A DNA stretch of 64,000 nucleotides from Methylovirgula sp. (GCF_037200945.1 NZ_JBBCGP010000001.1:3284501-3348500), one strand, 5' to 3'; numbered from the stretch's first letter, positions 27,330-35,805 are shown. Made by a program: numbers and translations. The notes: generated from the letters alone by a model not told the origin.

Positions 27330-28754
27330 ATGCATGACGCCGACGACCTATCGGTCCTCATCTTCCTCGCCACACTGGCCGGGACTTTCGCCGTCTCTTT
27401 TCTTGGCCGCGCCCATGCACGCAAACTCAACTCGAACGCCCTCGCCGATCAGAAGCTGAGCAAATGGCTCGTCGGCCTCAGCGCCGGAGCAACCGGCAAC
27501 AGCGCTTTCATCGTCACTGGCGTCGTGGGGTTAGGCTATACGCTCGGCGTGCCAGCGTTGCTTCTGCCGTTTGGCTGGCTCTTTGGCGACATCGCGTTCT
27601 GGACCTTCTTCCCGGACAAGATCAATCGCCTTGGCCGCGAGACGCGCGCCGCCACGCTCACCGACGTAATCGCCAGCGGCCTGCCCGCCTTTGCGCGGCG
27701 TCGTGTCAAGATACTTGCCGGCGCGCTCATTCTTCTCTGCCTCACTGGCTATATTTCTGCGCAATGGATCGCGGGCCAAAAATTTCTCGAAGGCGCCTTC
27801 GGCTTTTCGCATTTTCTGTCGCTCGTTTTGTTCGCGGCTTTGATCGTCCTCTACACCGGGATCGGCGGCTTTCGCGGCTCCGTCTATGCCGACACCTTGC
27901 AAGCCTTGATCCGCATTTTCGGCACCAGCCTCGCGCTCATCGCCGTCATCTTTGTAGCGACGCAGCATCCCCAAACTTTCTGGCAAAAGACAACGCAGGC
28001 TGGCCCGTCGTTTTTCCAACTTTTGCCGCACGGCCTTGTCGCCGCGCTCGTGTTCATGCTTGGCTTCGCCGCGTCGGCTTTCGGCTTCGGCCTCGGGCAG
28101 CCGCAGATGACTTCGCGCTACCTCGCCGGCCGCACACCGAACGAGACGCGCGGCGCGTGGTGGATATTCATCGGCTTCATCCAGTTCACCTGGATAAGCA
28201 TGACGATCTTCGGCATCGCGTTGCGCGGACTCATGCCCGCAATCCACGATCCGGAGGCAGGCTTGAGCCTTTTCTTCCGCACCAACATGGGACCAATCCT
28301 CACCGGCCTCATCGTCGCCGATATTTTCGCGACCATCGCCGCGACTTCCAACAGCCTGCTGGTCGCGATGGCACAGACGGCGAAATTCGACATCATTGAA
28401 ATGCTGACGCCCCGCACGCTGCCTTTATGGCCGATTGTCCTGCTGCTTGGCATTTTCTCGATGGCAATCTCGGCGAAACTCGACGCGTCGGTCGTGAGCC
28501 TGGTTCTCTCCTCCATCTCCCTTCTCGGCGCGGCGCTCGCGCCCGCGATGATGGTTCGCGTGCTCGGCTGGCAGCGCACCGGCGGCTCGGTCACCGCCGC
28601 CATTCTCGCCGGTTTTGTCACCGCCGCGCTTTGGAAGTTTCTCGGCTTCGGTGCGATCTTCAACGAAGCCGCGCCTGGAATATTAGCCGGGCTCAGCGCG
28701 AATTTTTGTGTCGCAAATGCAAGGCGCCGGGCAGACACCGCCATTGCGGAGTAA
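27330..28754 (+). CDS. Sodium:solute symporter family protein
   Basis: A 474-residue integral membrane protein of the SSS (PutP/SGLT) family, with about 13 hydrophobic helices. The LVGLSAGATGNSAFIVTGVVGLGY stretch near residue 47 corresponds to the discontinuous TM1 of the LeuT-like core, YTGIGGFRGSVYADTLQALI is the family's strongly conserved segment, and GFGLGQPQMTSRYLAG fits the following conserved loop. Substrate cannot be inferred. A cupin gene follows after 39 bp and may belong to the same transcript. Confidence 0.85.
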   Translation: MHDADDLSVLIFLATLAGTFAVSFLGRAHARKLNSNALADQKLSKWLVGLSAGATGNSAFIVTGVVGLGYTLGVPALLLPFGWLFGDIAFWTFFPDKINRLGRETRAATLTDVIASGLPAFARRRVKILAGALILLCLTGYISAQWIAGQKFLEGAFGFSHFLSLVLFAALIVLYTGIGGFRGSVYADTLQALIRIFGTSLALIAVIFVATQHPQTFWQKTTQAGPSFFQLLPHGLVAALVFMLGFAASAFGFGLGQPQMTSRYLAGRTPNETRGAWWIFIGFIQFTWISMTIFGIALRGLMPAIHDPEAGLSLFFRTNMGPILTGLIVADIFATIAATSNSLLVAMAQTAKFDIIEMLTPRTLPLWPIVLLLGIFSMAISAKLDASVVSLVLSSISLLGAALAPAMMVRVLGWQRTGGSVTAAILAGFVTAALWKFLGFGAIFNEAAPGILAGLSANFCVANARRRADTAIAE

Positions 28755-28793
28755 TATTTTTATGTTCAATGTATCGCGCAAACGGGAGGGGTC

Positions 28794-29246
28794 ATGACAA
28801 AGGACATCGCACCGGCACTCATCGCGCCACCTCAGGTCACGGACGCGCCCGGCCGCGGCATCGACCCGAATATCAGCGGCCATATCGCGGCGCTGCCTAA
28901 TCTCTACGAACTCGACGCGCAGCCGATCGATGAAATGTCACCGTTGATCTCGCGGCAATATCTGCACGGGTCGCATTCGACCTTCGTGAAATGGACGATG
29001 AAGAAAGGTGCAATCGTCCCGTTGCATCATCATATCAACGAGCAGATCACCTGGATCACGGAAGGCGCCTGCGAGGTCTATTCGCAAGGCAAGAAATATC
29101 TTTTGCGCGCCGGTAATCTGATGATCATTCCGCCGAACGTGCCGCATGAATTCCACTTCACCGAGGATACGATCGACATCGATATTTTCTCGCCGCAGCG
29201 GCAGGACTGGATCGACGGCACGGTGAACTATTACGCGAAGAAATAA
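28794..29246 (+). CDS. Cupin-domain protein
   Basis: A 150-residue single-domain cupin. Motif 1 is seen as PLHHHINEQITWITEG (metal ligands His-x-His and Glu) and motif 2 as PPNVPHEFHFTEDT (His), so a mononuclear metal site is likely. There is no signal peptide. A strong GGGAGGGG ribosome site lies 4 nt before the ATG. Function could be isomerase, dioxygenase or sensory; the symporter upstream suggests a role in handling a transported solute, which is only inference. It is convergent with the molybdenum oxidoreductase. Confidence 0.85.
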   Translation: MTKDIAPALIAPPQVTDAPGRGIDPNISGHIAALPNLYELDAQPIDEMSPLISRQYLHGSHSTFVKWTMKKGAIVPLHHHINEQITWITEGACEVYSQGKKYLLRAGNLMIIPPNVPHEFHFTEDTIDIDIFSPQRQDWIDGTVNYYAKK

Positions 29247-29249
29247 GAG

Positions 29250-30035
29250 CTAAATCCCCGCATACCATTCATAGCCTTGGTCTTCCCAATAACCGCCTTT
29301 GCCGCCGCGGATATGGGCGAAGCTTTCGACCAACTCGATCTCCATGATGTATTTCACCATCTTGTAGCCAAGCTGGCGTTCGTCCCGCAGCCGCAGCGGC
29401 GCGCCGTTGGGAACGGGCAGCGACTGATCGTTCATATCGTAGGCAAGGATCGTCTGCGGGTGATAGGCGCCCTGCATGTCGATGCTCTCGTAATAGAGGC
29501 TGTTCGGCCCCGTGTCGTCATCCATCGGATCGGCCGAATAGAACATGACATAGCGTGCGTTCGATTTCGGGCGCACCTTATCCAGAACCAGCGAGAGCGG
29601 CACGCCCTTCCATTTGCCGATGCAGCTCCAGCCCTCGACGCAATCGTGCCGGGTGATCTGCGTTCGTGATGGCATCGCCCGCAGATCGGTGAGCGAAAAC
29701 TGCGCGGGCGCCTCAACCAAACCGCTAACCTTAAGTCGATAATCAGCGAAATTGTTCTTTGCCAGGGCTTTGTACTTGTCGTCGCCCGGATCGGTCGTGC
29801 CGTTGGCGCGGAAATCCGTGGAAATGTCCGCTTCGCTATATTCCGGCGCGAGGGTCATCGCGCCCGTGATCGCCTTCTGCGACACGCGCGTCAGATTTTC
29901 GGCGCTTTCAAGAATGTCGATGACCTTCGGGTTTTGCGACAGGCTGTCGTCGCACCCCCCGAGCGACAAGGCGGCGAGACCGCCCGCTGCACGCAGCAGA
30001 AACTTGCGCCGCTCGATATCCTTAGGCGTGCTCAC
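29250..30035 (-). CDS. Tat-exported molybdopterin oxidoreductase (sulfite oxidase/MsrP-like)
   Basis: 261 residues of the sulfite-oxidase superfamily. The N-terminus has a twin-arginine signal (ERRKFLLRAAGG) leading to LSLGGC, which also reads as a lipobox, so the mature protein may be a membrane-anchored periplasmic lipoprotein. RHDCVEGWSCIGKWKGVPL supplies the molybdenum-ligating Cys and surrounding loop, and the NGAPLRLRDERQLGYK segment matches the cofactor pocket. Its start overlaps the cytochrome b gene by 14 bp, as expected for an MsrPQ- or SorAB-like electron-transfer pair. Substrate unknown. Confidence 0.85.
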   Translation of the reverse strand: MSTPKDIERRKFLLRAAGGLAALSLGGCDDSLSQNPKVIDILESAENLTRVSQKAITGAMTLAPEYSEADISTDFRANGTTDPGDDKYKALAKNNFADYRLKVSGLVEAPAQFSLTDLRAMPSRTQITRHDCVEGWSCIGKWKGVPLSLVLDKVRPKSNARYVMFYSADPMDDDTGPNSLYYESIDMQGAYHPQTILAYDMNDQSLPVPNGAPLRLRDERQLGYKMVKYIMEIELVESFAHIRGGKGGYWEDQGYEWYAGI

Positions 30036-30825
30036 GATTTTCTCCGAGATTATACCAGCCGGTGATCATCGAACGCAGATTGTTGAACACGCCCGATAAG
30101 AGCACCATGACGATATGGATGACGAAAAAGCCGAGGAATGAAAAAGCGCAGATGAAATGGATCGTCCGCGCCGATTGCCGGCCGCCGAAAATCTCAAGCA
30201 GAATCGGATAGCTCGCATCGATCCGCGGCGACATCGTCAGCCCGGCAAGCACCATCACGGGACCGAGCACGAAGGCGACGATGAGATAGGCGAGCTTCTG
30301 CAGCACATTATAGCGCTTCGCCTCATCCCCTTTCGGGAAACGCAGCCGCACATGCTCCCAGATCGAGCGACCGATATGCGCGAGGTCAGCACGCGTCGGC
30401 ACGAGATCGCCGCGCAGATGCCGCCCGATCAGCGAGGTCAGAATATAGATCAGGCCATTGATGACAAAAATCCAGGCGAAGAAGAAATGCCAGCGCCGCC
30501 CGATCGCCAGCCATTGCTCATGCGGCAATGTCGCCCAATCGGGGAAAGCGCGATCGCCACCCCTCGAAAGGCCAAGGACGCCCGTCGTATTGAAGCTGCG
30601 CCCAGCGATCATCGTAACGCCGCTCTCGTTGCCCTGCGCGTCCTCGACCGCGTTGATCGAAAAGATCGGATGGTCGAAATCCGATTTCTGGCCCCAATAG
30701 AGCGCCGGATGGGCGTTGAAAATCTGCAGCCCGCTCATCAGAAGAACGGCCATGCAAATCGCATTGAGCCAATGCGTCACCCGTATCCAGAGCGGATGAC
30801 GATAAAACAGGTGGGGCGAGGCCAT
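30022..30825 (-). CDS. Cytochrome b561-type membrane subunit
   Basis: A 267-residue di-haem-type cytochrome b of the Ni/Fe-hydrogenase/thiosulfate-reductase cytochrome family. It has four main hydrophobic helices with His pairs in RVTHWLNAICMAVLLMSGL, RRWHFFFAWIFVINGL, and ICAFSFLGFFVIHIVMV. It should pass electrons between the quinone pool and the exported molybdenum protein encoded just downstream (14-bp overlap). The direction of electron flow is not evident from sequence. It is the first gene of a two-gene operon and ends the conserved region before the mobile-element island. Confidence 0.85.
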   Translation of the reverse strand: MASPHLFYRHPLWIRVTHWLNAICMAVLLMSGLQIFNAHPALYWGQKSDFDHPIFSINAVEDAQGNESGVTMIAGRSFNTTGVLGLSRGGDRAFPDWATLPHEQWLAIGRRWHFFFAWIFVINGLIYILTSLIGRHLRGDLVPTRADLAHIGRSIWEHVRLRFPKGDEAKRYNVLQKLAYLIVAFVLGPVMVLAGLTMSPRIDASYPILLEIFGGRQSARTIHFICAFSFLGFFVIHIVMVLLSGVFNNLRSMITGWYNLGENREHA

Positions 30826-31290
30826 TGGCGAGGTCTCCGGACGATCAGCTGGTTCTTTTTACGCTTATGCGGACAAAAGCGTTACGGCGCTCGCGATTTT
30901 GTTAGGTTGCGCCCGGATTCGTTCTCAACCTCAATTTGCTGGGATTAGCAGTCACATTACGCAGCATCATCGCGATGAAATCTCGATAAGATTGCGGGAC
31001 GTATGCCGGGGCCGCGATGCGGTTGCGTGCTCCTGGAATTGTCTGAGGATGAGCTTCTAATCCTGCTTGGCGACGCGATAGCCGCAGACGTATTCTCTGC
31101 CCGTTTTGTAGACGATTTTAGTTCAATGCTTTTCCAAACAAAATTATTCAGGGGAGTCGAGGATGTTTGCTATCGCGGACGAGCGCGAAGACGGTCGCAG
31201 CTATTGGTGGTGCGGATTTCAGCCATGCCGCCAAAATAGGCGAGATTCAGCTAGATGGCTTGTGGCGGCTGCTGCATAATACCGCATTAG
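30826..31290. other. Gene-free stretch at the left edge of the insertion-sequence island
   Basis: 465 bp with no recognisable gene. A 78-codon frame at 31003-31239 has no homologue I know and no clear ribosome site. The right end is the flank of the IS5 copy and carries one TTAG of its target duplication (31287-31290). GC content is lower and more irregular than in the housekeeping genes. Confidence 0.5.
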
Positions 31291-32576
31291 CAGGCTGCTG
31301 AAAAATTGCGGTGCTTCAGGCGCGGAGAGAGTTGCTGCTGACTTTCCGAGAATGGCTTTGTCGATGATGACGGTCGGCGGATGTGGCTGTGATGAGCGAC
31401 GCCTTAGGTGGCATCATGGTGTCATCTCCTCAATCAATTTCGGTAGTCTGACGAGGTTGTAGGCTGCGGCGGCGAAGGCGAAGGCCCAGCCCACGCGATC
31501 GACGCCGCGAAACTTCGTCTTGCGCTGCCCGGCGATGGTCTTCATCCAACCAAAGGCCTCCTCGATCCGTTTACGAATGCGCTGGCTCGCCGAATAGGCC
31601 TGATGGCGCGTTGTTCGCCGGTCGATGGTTGAACGCCGGCCGCTGATATTTTGCGCGATGTGCGGACGCACATTCATGGTTCGCAGTTCATTGACGAAAT
31701 CGGCCGCGTCATAACCCTTGTCGGCGCCGAGCGTGATGGCTTTTGGCCGATCGGCGCGCGGCTCGATCATGGCCAGCGCCGCGATGCGTTCGCCATGGCC
31801 GTTGGCGGGCGTGAGACAGGCATCGACGATGAGGCCGCAACGGTTCTCCATCAAGGCGTGGCCGAGGAAAGCGAGTTTTGCTTCCATGCCCGGCCCCTTG
31901 CGATAAAGTCGGGCCTCGGGGTCAGTGGTCGAGGCATGTGTCTCGTTCGAGCGCTTCTCACCCTTGAAATCCGCCTCGGCGTTGCGGCCAGGACCTGACG
32001 GCGGCTGATCCCCTGAATCGTCCTTCGGCTTGAAGCTTTTCATCGAGGCCCAAGCCTCGATCAGCGTGCCATCGACGGAGAAATGATCCGACGAGATCAG
32101 CCTTTTGACGCGCGGCTGGGCCAGCACGGCGGCGAGGAACTTCGCGGCGATCGCCCCATCGAGCAGACGATCGCGGTTCTTGGAAAACACCGTCGCATCC
32201 CACACCGGATCGTCAATGGCGAGCCCGACAAACCAACGAAACAGCAAGTCGGTATCCAATCGCTCCATCAACTGGCGTTCCGAGCGAACTGAATAGAAAG
32301 CCTGCAACAGCATCGCCCGCAGCAGCCGTTCCGGCGGGATCGACGGACGGCCGACCTTCGAATAGAGCGCCGCGAAATCCGCCGCCAGGGCTCCGAGCGC
32401 CTCGTTGGCGATCGCGCGGATCACTCGCAACGGATGATCACGGCGCACCCGCGCCTCCAGATCAACATAACTGAAAAGCTGTCCCGAACCTTCGTCACTG
32501 CCGCGCATGCTGCTGTCTCCCAACGAAATGGAATCACGATCAGCCCCGCAAAGGAAGAGGGTTTTTCAGCAGCCTG
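31291..32576 (-). mobile_element. IS5-family insertion sequence, complete
   Basis: 1286 bp bounded by perfect 15-bp terminal inverted repeats (CAGGCTGCTGAAAAA at 31291-31305; its complement at 32562-32576). TTAG is duplicated directly outside both ends (31287-31290 and 32577-32580), matching the YTAR target preference of the IS5 group. The single transposase gene is intact, so the copy looks recent. Confidence 0.9.
31414..32508 (-). CDS. IS5-family DDE transposase
   Basis: 364 residues from ATG 32508, which has GGGAG 8 nt upstream; an ATG at 32523 is less well placed. The N-terminal DUF772-type domain reads RPSIPPERLLRAMLLQAFYS and is followed by the RNase H-like core. HFSVDGTLIEAW gives the first catalytic Asp, LGADKGYDAADFV the second, and RKRIEEAFGWMKT the Glu with the Y-(2)-R-(3)-E-(6)-K style spacing. 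No frameshift or stop interrupts it, so the element is probably active. Confidence 0.93.
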   Translation of the reverse strand: MRGSDEGSGQLFSYVDLEARVRRDHPLRVIRAIANEALGALAADFAALYSKVGRPSIPPERLLRAMLLQAFYSVRSERQLMERLDTDLLFRWFVGLAIDDPVWDATVFSKNRDRLLDGAIAAKFLAAVLAQPRVKRLISSDHFSVDGTLIEAWASMKSFKPKDDSGDQPPSGPGRNAEADFKGEKRSNETHASTTDPEARLYRKGPGMEAKLAFLGHALMENRCGLIVDACLTPANGHGERIAALAMIEPRADRPKAITLGADKGYDAADFVNELRTMNVRPHIAQNISGRRSTIDRRTTRHQAYSASQRIRKRIEEAFGWMKTIAGQRKTKFRGVDRVGWAFAFAAAAYNLVRLPKLIEEMTP

Positions 32577-32580
32577 TTAG

Positions 32581-32757
32581 TGCACTGTCGCTCTACTTCG
32601 TGTTTTACAACTTCGTTCGGATGCACAAACGCTTCGCATGTCGCCCGCTATGGCTGCCGGGCTCACTGACAAGCTTTGGAGCATGGAGGATATTGTTGCG
32701 CTGATTGATGTGCGGGACGGCGAACCCAAGAAGCGTGGGCCTTATAAAACCAAATGA
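32581..32757 (+). pseudogene. 3' remnant of an IS1-like transposase, frameshifted
   Basis: Conceptual translation gives ALSLYFVFYNFVRMHK, then after a one-base deletion near 32628 TLRMSPAMAAGLTDKLWSME and a KKRGPYKTK end before TGA. This matches the C-terminus of IS1-like transposases common in Hyphomicrobiales. The 5' part is absent: the DNA on the other side of the IS5 copy does not continue the reading frame. It is a dead fragment that predates the IS5 insertion. Confidence 0.65.
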
Positions 32758-32763
32758 TCACAA

Positions 32764-33360
32764 CTAGGGGTTCGGTTCGGTGATCTTTGTTTTTTTGACA
32801 TAAATGTCTTTTGAATTTTTTGCGTCTATGCCTGTTTCACAGGCTAAATCGCTTTCTTCAATGATGACATTTTGCATATTTTCTAATTTTACACAGGTGT
32901 TCCAAAAGGGATGCGCGCGCGGCGATTGTCGAAACATATCTTCCGCTAACGGAAATAAGAACAGCGGATAGTTTGTTATCGGAGAATTTGTAACAGGAAC
33001 ATTGATAGTCTGAATCGATGCTTCTGGATGGCGGTGCGAGATTAGAGAAGCCACAAAAAAAGAAAAAAGAGTGGTCGCAATTATCCAGCAAATTTTTGAC
33101 CTAGGCCCAATTTCTGGTGCGCGAAGCCACGCAATTGTTGCAAGCAACCAGCCAATAAAAATTACAGGAGCCACGATATTCATGGCACCACCTGACAGCC
33201 ATGCCGCCAAAAAGGTTCCGAGTACGATGGCAAGCATAATTGCCAGCCATTCCATCCGCCTGAAAAGATCGCAATGCTCTTTCCAACACGTTCGCCACGG
33301 CGTACGCGGCGGTGTTGGAAATAAGAATTGATCCTCGGGCGGCAGATCGTAGTCGGACAT
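32764..33360 (-). CDS. Hypothetical three-helix membrane protein, AT-rich orphan
   Basis: 198 residues from ATG 33360 (GGGAG 6 nt upstream; a further ATG at 33372 is less likely). Residues 35-100 contain three hydrophobic helices (around WLAIMLAIVLGTFLAAWL, IVAPVIFIGWLLATIAWL and CWIIATTLFSFFVASLI). A C-terminal exported or cytoplasmic tail of about 90 residues has a KLENMQNVIIEESDLACETG stretch with a beta-repeat look. I do not recognise the family. Base composition is clearly more AT-rich than elsewhere and insertion sequences flank it on both sides, so recent acquisition is likely. Confidence 0.6.
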   Translation of the reverse strand: MSDYDLPPEDQFLFPTPPRTPWRTCWKEHCDLFRRMEWLAIMLAIVLGTFLAAWLSGGAMNIVAPVIFIGWLLATIAWLRAPEIGPRSKICWIIATTLFSFFVASLISHRHPEASIQTINVPVTNSPITNYPLFLFPLAEDMFRQSPRAHPFWNTCVKLENMQNVIIEESDLACETGIDAKNSKDIYVKKTKITEPNP

Positions 33361-33563
33361 GCGTGCTCCCATAGCACAGCTTCCGGCCCTCTAAAGAGGG
33401 GAGCGGTCGGTGCCAAGCTTGGGAGGGAGGGGTCAGAAATTTCAAACTGAGATGACGTAATGGGCCGGCGCACTGGCTCTAGCCGGTAGGGGTGGCAGTC
33501 CCCGATACTGATGATGTGTAGATCAACGGGGTCCTTACGGCCCCAAACAGTATGAGGACTGCC

Positions 33564-34598
33564 ATGGAGTATTATGCCGGGATCGACGTTTCGTTGGAAC
33601 AGAGCAGCGTGTGTATTGTGGACGAGAAAGGCCAGATCATCCGGGAGGCGAAGGTCTCGAGCGAGCCGGCTGCGCTGGCGGCGCTGTTTGCAGGCTTGGC
33701 TTTTCCTGTAATCCGGATCGGGCTTGAGGCGGGTCCGCTGTCGCAGTGGCTGCACGCGGGGTTGACGGATGCCGGTTACGAAGTGGTCTTGCTGGAAACC
33801 CGGCACGTCAAGGCGGCCCTTTCGGCAATGACGGTGAAGACCGACCGGAAGGATGCCCGCGGCATTGCCCAGCTGCTGCGCATGGGCTGGTTTCGTTCAG
33901 TGCATCGCAAGTCGCTGCCGGCGCAGGAAACGCGGGTCCTGCTAACGGCGCGCAAGCTGCTGCTCGGCAAGATGATCGACATTGAGGTCGCGATCCGCGG
34001 CCTGTTGCGGGGCTTCGGTTTGAAGGTTGGTCTGGCGAGCAGGTTGGGATTCGCCGGCCGAGTGCATGAGCTGATCGCTGGCCAGGCGATGCTGGAAAGC
34101 GTCATTGAGCCACTGTTGCGGTGCCGGGAAGCGCTGCGGACGGAGTTCGCCAAGCTACACCGCCAACTGCTGGCGATCGTGCGGCAGGACGGGATATGTC
34201 GGCGGTTGATGACGGCACCGGGCGTTGGGCCGGTGGTGGCGCTGACCTTTACTTCGGCGATCGACGATCCTGCGCGGTTCAAATCATCGCGTGCCGTCGG
34301 CGCTCATTTCGGCCTGACGCCGCGGAAATACCAGTCGGGCGAGACGGACGTGAGCGGCGGTATCACCAAGGCTGGCGACGCTATGGTGCGTGCTACCCTT
34401 TATGAAGCCGCCCTGGTCCTGCTGTTCAAGGCGCGGCCATCGTCGCTGAAAGCCTGGGGGATGATGGTCGCCCGCCGGCGAGGCGCCAAGCGGGCGCTGG
34501 TGGCTGTGGCCCGCAAGCTGGCCACTGTCCTGCATCGCATGTGGGTCGATGGCAGCGAGTTCCACTGGAACCGGGAGGAAGGCGCCGCTTCGGCATGA
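33564..34598 (+). CDS. IS110-family transposase/recombinase
   Basis: 344 residues from ATG 33564 (GAGG upstream). The N-terminal RuvC-like DEDD domain shows YYAGIDVS (Asp), RIGLEAG (Glu) and KTDRKDARG (two Asp). A coiled middle follows, then the C-terminal Tnp_20 domain with TAPGVGPVVALTFTSAI, VGAHFGLTPRKYQSG and GGITKAGDAMVRATLYEAA. In many relatives the last motif reads GGISK, so a Thr replaces a commonly seen Ser. The frame is intact. These enzymes work with a structured RNA encoded in the element's non-coding end. Confidence 0.93.
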   Translation: MEYYAGIDVSLEQSSVCIVDEKGQIIREAKVSSEPAALAALFAGLAFPVIRIGLEAGPLSQWLHAGLTDAGYEVVLLETRHVKAALSAMTVKTDRKDARGIAQLLRMGWFRSVHRKSLPAQETRVLLTARKLLLGKMIDIEVAIRGLLRGFGLKVGLASRLGFAGRVHELIAGQAMLESVIEPLLRCREALRTEFAKLHRQLLAIVRQDGICRRLMTAPGVGPVVALTFTSAIDDPARFKSSRAVGAHFGLTPRKYQSGETDVSGGITKAGDAMVRATLYEAALVLLFKARPSSLKAWGMMVARRRGAKRALVAVARKLATVLHRMWVDGSEFHWNREEGAASA

Positions 34599-34831
34599 AG
34601 TCGTAATGTTGTTGATGAATTGAACAGTCCGTAAGGACGTTCTCCGAGGTCCCTTCGCCGGGACGCGGAAGGTCGGAAAACCGTGTAGTGCCTTGCGCTT
34701 CGAGCGCGCAACTGAGATCGGCTCCGACTTTCCATCTGATGTCATCTTGTGGCGGCAAGACGCCGACCACGGACGGAAGCGTGATACCGGCGGATGGATA
34801 AACGAGGATTGACACCCAAAGGCCCATTACG
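34599..34831 (+). ncRNA. Candidate bridge RNA region of the IS110 element
   Basis: The 3' non-coding end contains a series of hairpins: GTCC/GGAC (34627-34638, GTAA loop), GTCCC/GGGAC (34649-34664), GCGCT/AGCGC (34695-34707, three-base loop) and GGCG/CGCC (34751-34764). IS1111-group elements are known to encode their targeting RNA in this position. Loop-to-target complementarity was not established by eye, so this remains a prediction. Confidence 0.45.
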
Positions 34832-34890
34832 GAAGACACTACCCCTCTTTCTCCTCCCTTGACTCCCTCCTCAAAAAGGGGAATCCGTAA

Positions 34891-34905
34891 GAACAAATAT
34901 GGAAC
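34891..34905. promoter_or_regulatory. LexA (SOS) box upstream of imuA
   Basis: GAAC-AAATATG-GAAC is a second exact match to the alphaproteobacterial LexA operator. It lies 15 bp before the imuA ATG and about 60 bp after the right end of the IS110 element, so the insertion has left the operator intact. Confidence 0.85.
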
Positions 34906-34920
34906 ATTTGGTCGAGAGAC

Positions 34921-35805
34921 ATGGCCGGGGAGCTTTTGCGGCTTCGCCAAACCCTTCCGCATGGGAGCGGTGTGGCGGGGCGGCTCAGCCTTTTGCGCCG
35001 AGAGATCGCTGGTATTGCGATCCCCGGCATTACCGCAGCGCCTCATCCGGCGTCTGACGACCCGCGCGCACGCGTCTCTCTCGGCGAGACAAAGCTCGAT
35101 CGTCTGCTTGGTGGCCTTGCGGCTGGCGCGCTGCATGAGATCACCGCCGCCGGCCCGGGCGATGCCCCGGCCGCAGCCGGCTTCGCCCTAGCGTTGGCCG
35201 CGCGCTTTGCCGCCAGCCGCAAGGCGCCGCTCATCTGGATCGGCGAGGATTTTGCCGGTTTCGAACAAGGCGCTCTCTATGGTCCCGGCCTCGCGCTTTA
35301 CGGGCTAGATCCGGACGCGCTCGCTCTTGTCCACGCAGCGAATGCCAAAGACGCACTTTGGGCAATCGAAGAAGCGCTGAAATGCCGGGCGCCGGCCGCG
35401 GTGATCGGCGAAATCTTCTCCTCAAAACTCTATGACCTCACCGCTTCGCGCCGGCTTGTCTTGGCCGCGCAGAAACACGGCACGGCCGGTCTCCTCTTCC
35501 TCGGCGGCCCAGCGCGGGCCGAGGCGCTTTCGAGCAGCGCCGAGACGCGTTTCGAAATCCGCACCCGGTCGAGCCTGCATTCGGCGTCTGCCGCCAGTCG
35601 CATCTCCCTGCCCGGCCCCGCCGCCTTCGATGTCCGCATTGCCAAGGCACGCGCCGGACCGAACGGCTTTTTTATCGACCGTGACAAATTTTATCCCGTT
35701 CTCTGGGACCATCGAGAGGTCTTATTCCGTGACGCGTTATCTCTCCCTCTGGCTACCGTCGCTGGCGACGGATCGGATCACCCGCCGCAACGTCGAAGCG
35801 CGTAG
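34921..35805 (+). CDS. imuA: SOS mutagenesis protein ImuA
   Basis: RecA-like accessory factor of the ImuA-ImuB-DnaE2 translesion mutasome. The 294 residues share the RecA-fold layout (KLDRLLGGLAAGALHEITA, then APLIWIGEDFAGFEQGALYG and PAAVIGEIFSS). The position, 15 bp after a LexA box and ahead of imuB, is diagnostic. Its 3' end runs 77 bp past the GTG start of imuB, so the two overlap and are coupled. Expected to be induced by DNA damage. Confidence 0.93.
   Translation: MAGELLRLRQTLPHGSGVAGRLSLLRREIAGIAIPGITAAPHPASDDPRARVSLGETKLDRLLGGLAAGALHEITAAGPGDAPAAAGFALALAARFAASRKAPLIWIGEDFAGFEQGALYGPGLALYGLDPDALALVHAANAKDALWAIEEALKCRAPAAVIGEIFSSKLYDLTASRRLVLAAQKHGTAGLLFLGGPARAEALSSSAETRFEIRTRSSLHSASAASRISLPGPAAFDVRIAKARAGPNGFFIDRDKFYPVLWDHREVLFRDALSLPLATVAGDGSDHPPQRRSA

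Larger units (their letters stand above)
33456..34831 (+). mobile_element. IS110-family (IS1111-like) insertion sequence
   Basis: An 11-bp perfect inverted repeat (CGTAATGGGCC at 33456-33466, GGCCCATTACG at 34821-34831) brackets the transposase. IS1111-group elements have short subterminal repeats like this and lack target duplications, so the true tips may lie a few bases outside. The total of about 1.38 kb is normal. The non-coding 3' part (233 bp) is longer than the 5' part (108 bp), as in the IS1111 group. Confidence 0.75.

Noticed and set aside
31003..31239. 78-codon frame left of the IS5 copy
   Set aside because: No motif, poor codon use and no ribosome site; treated as non-coding.
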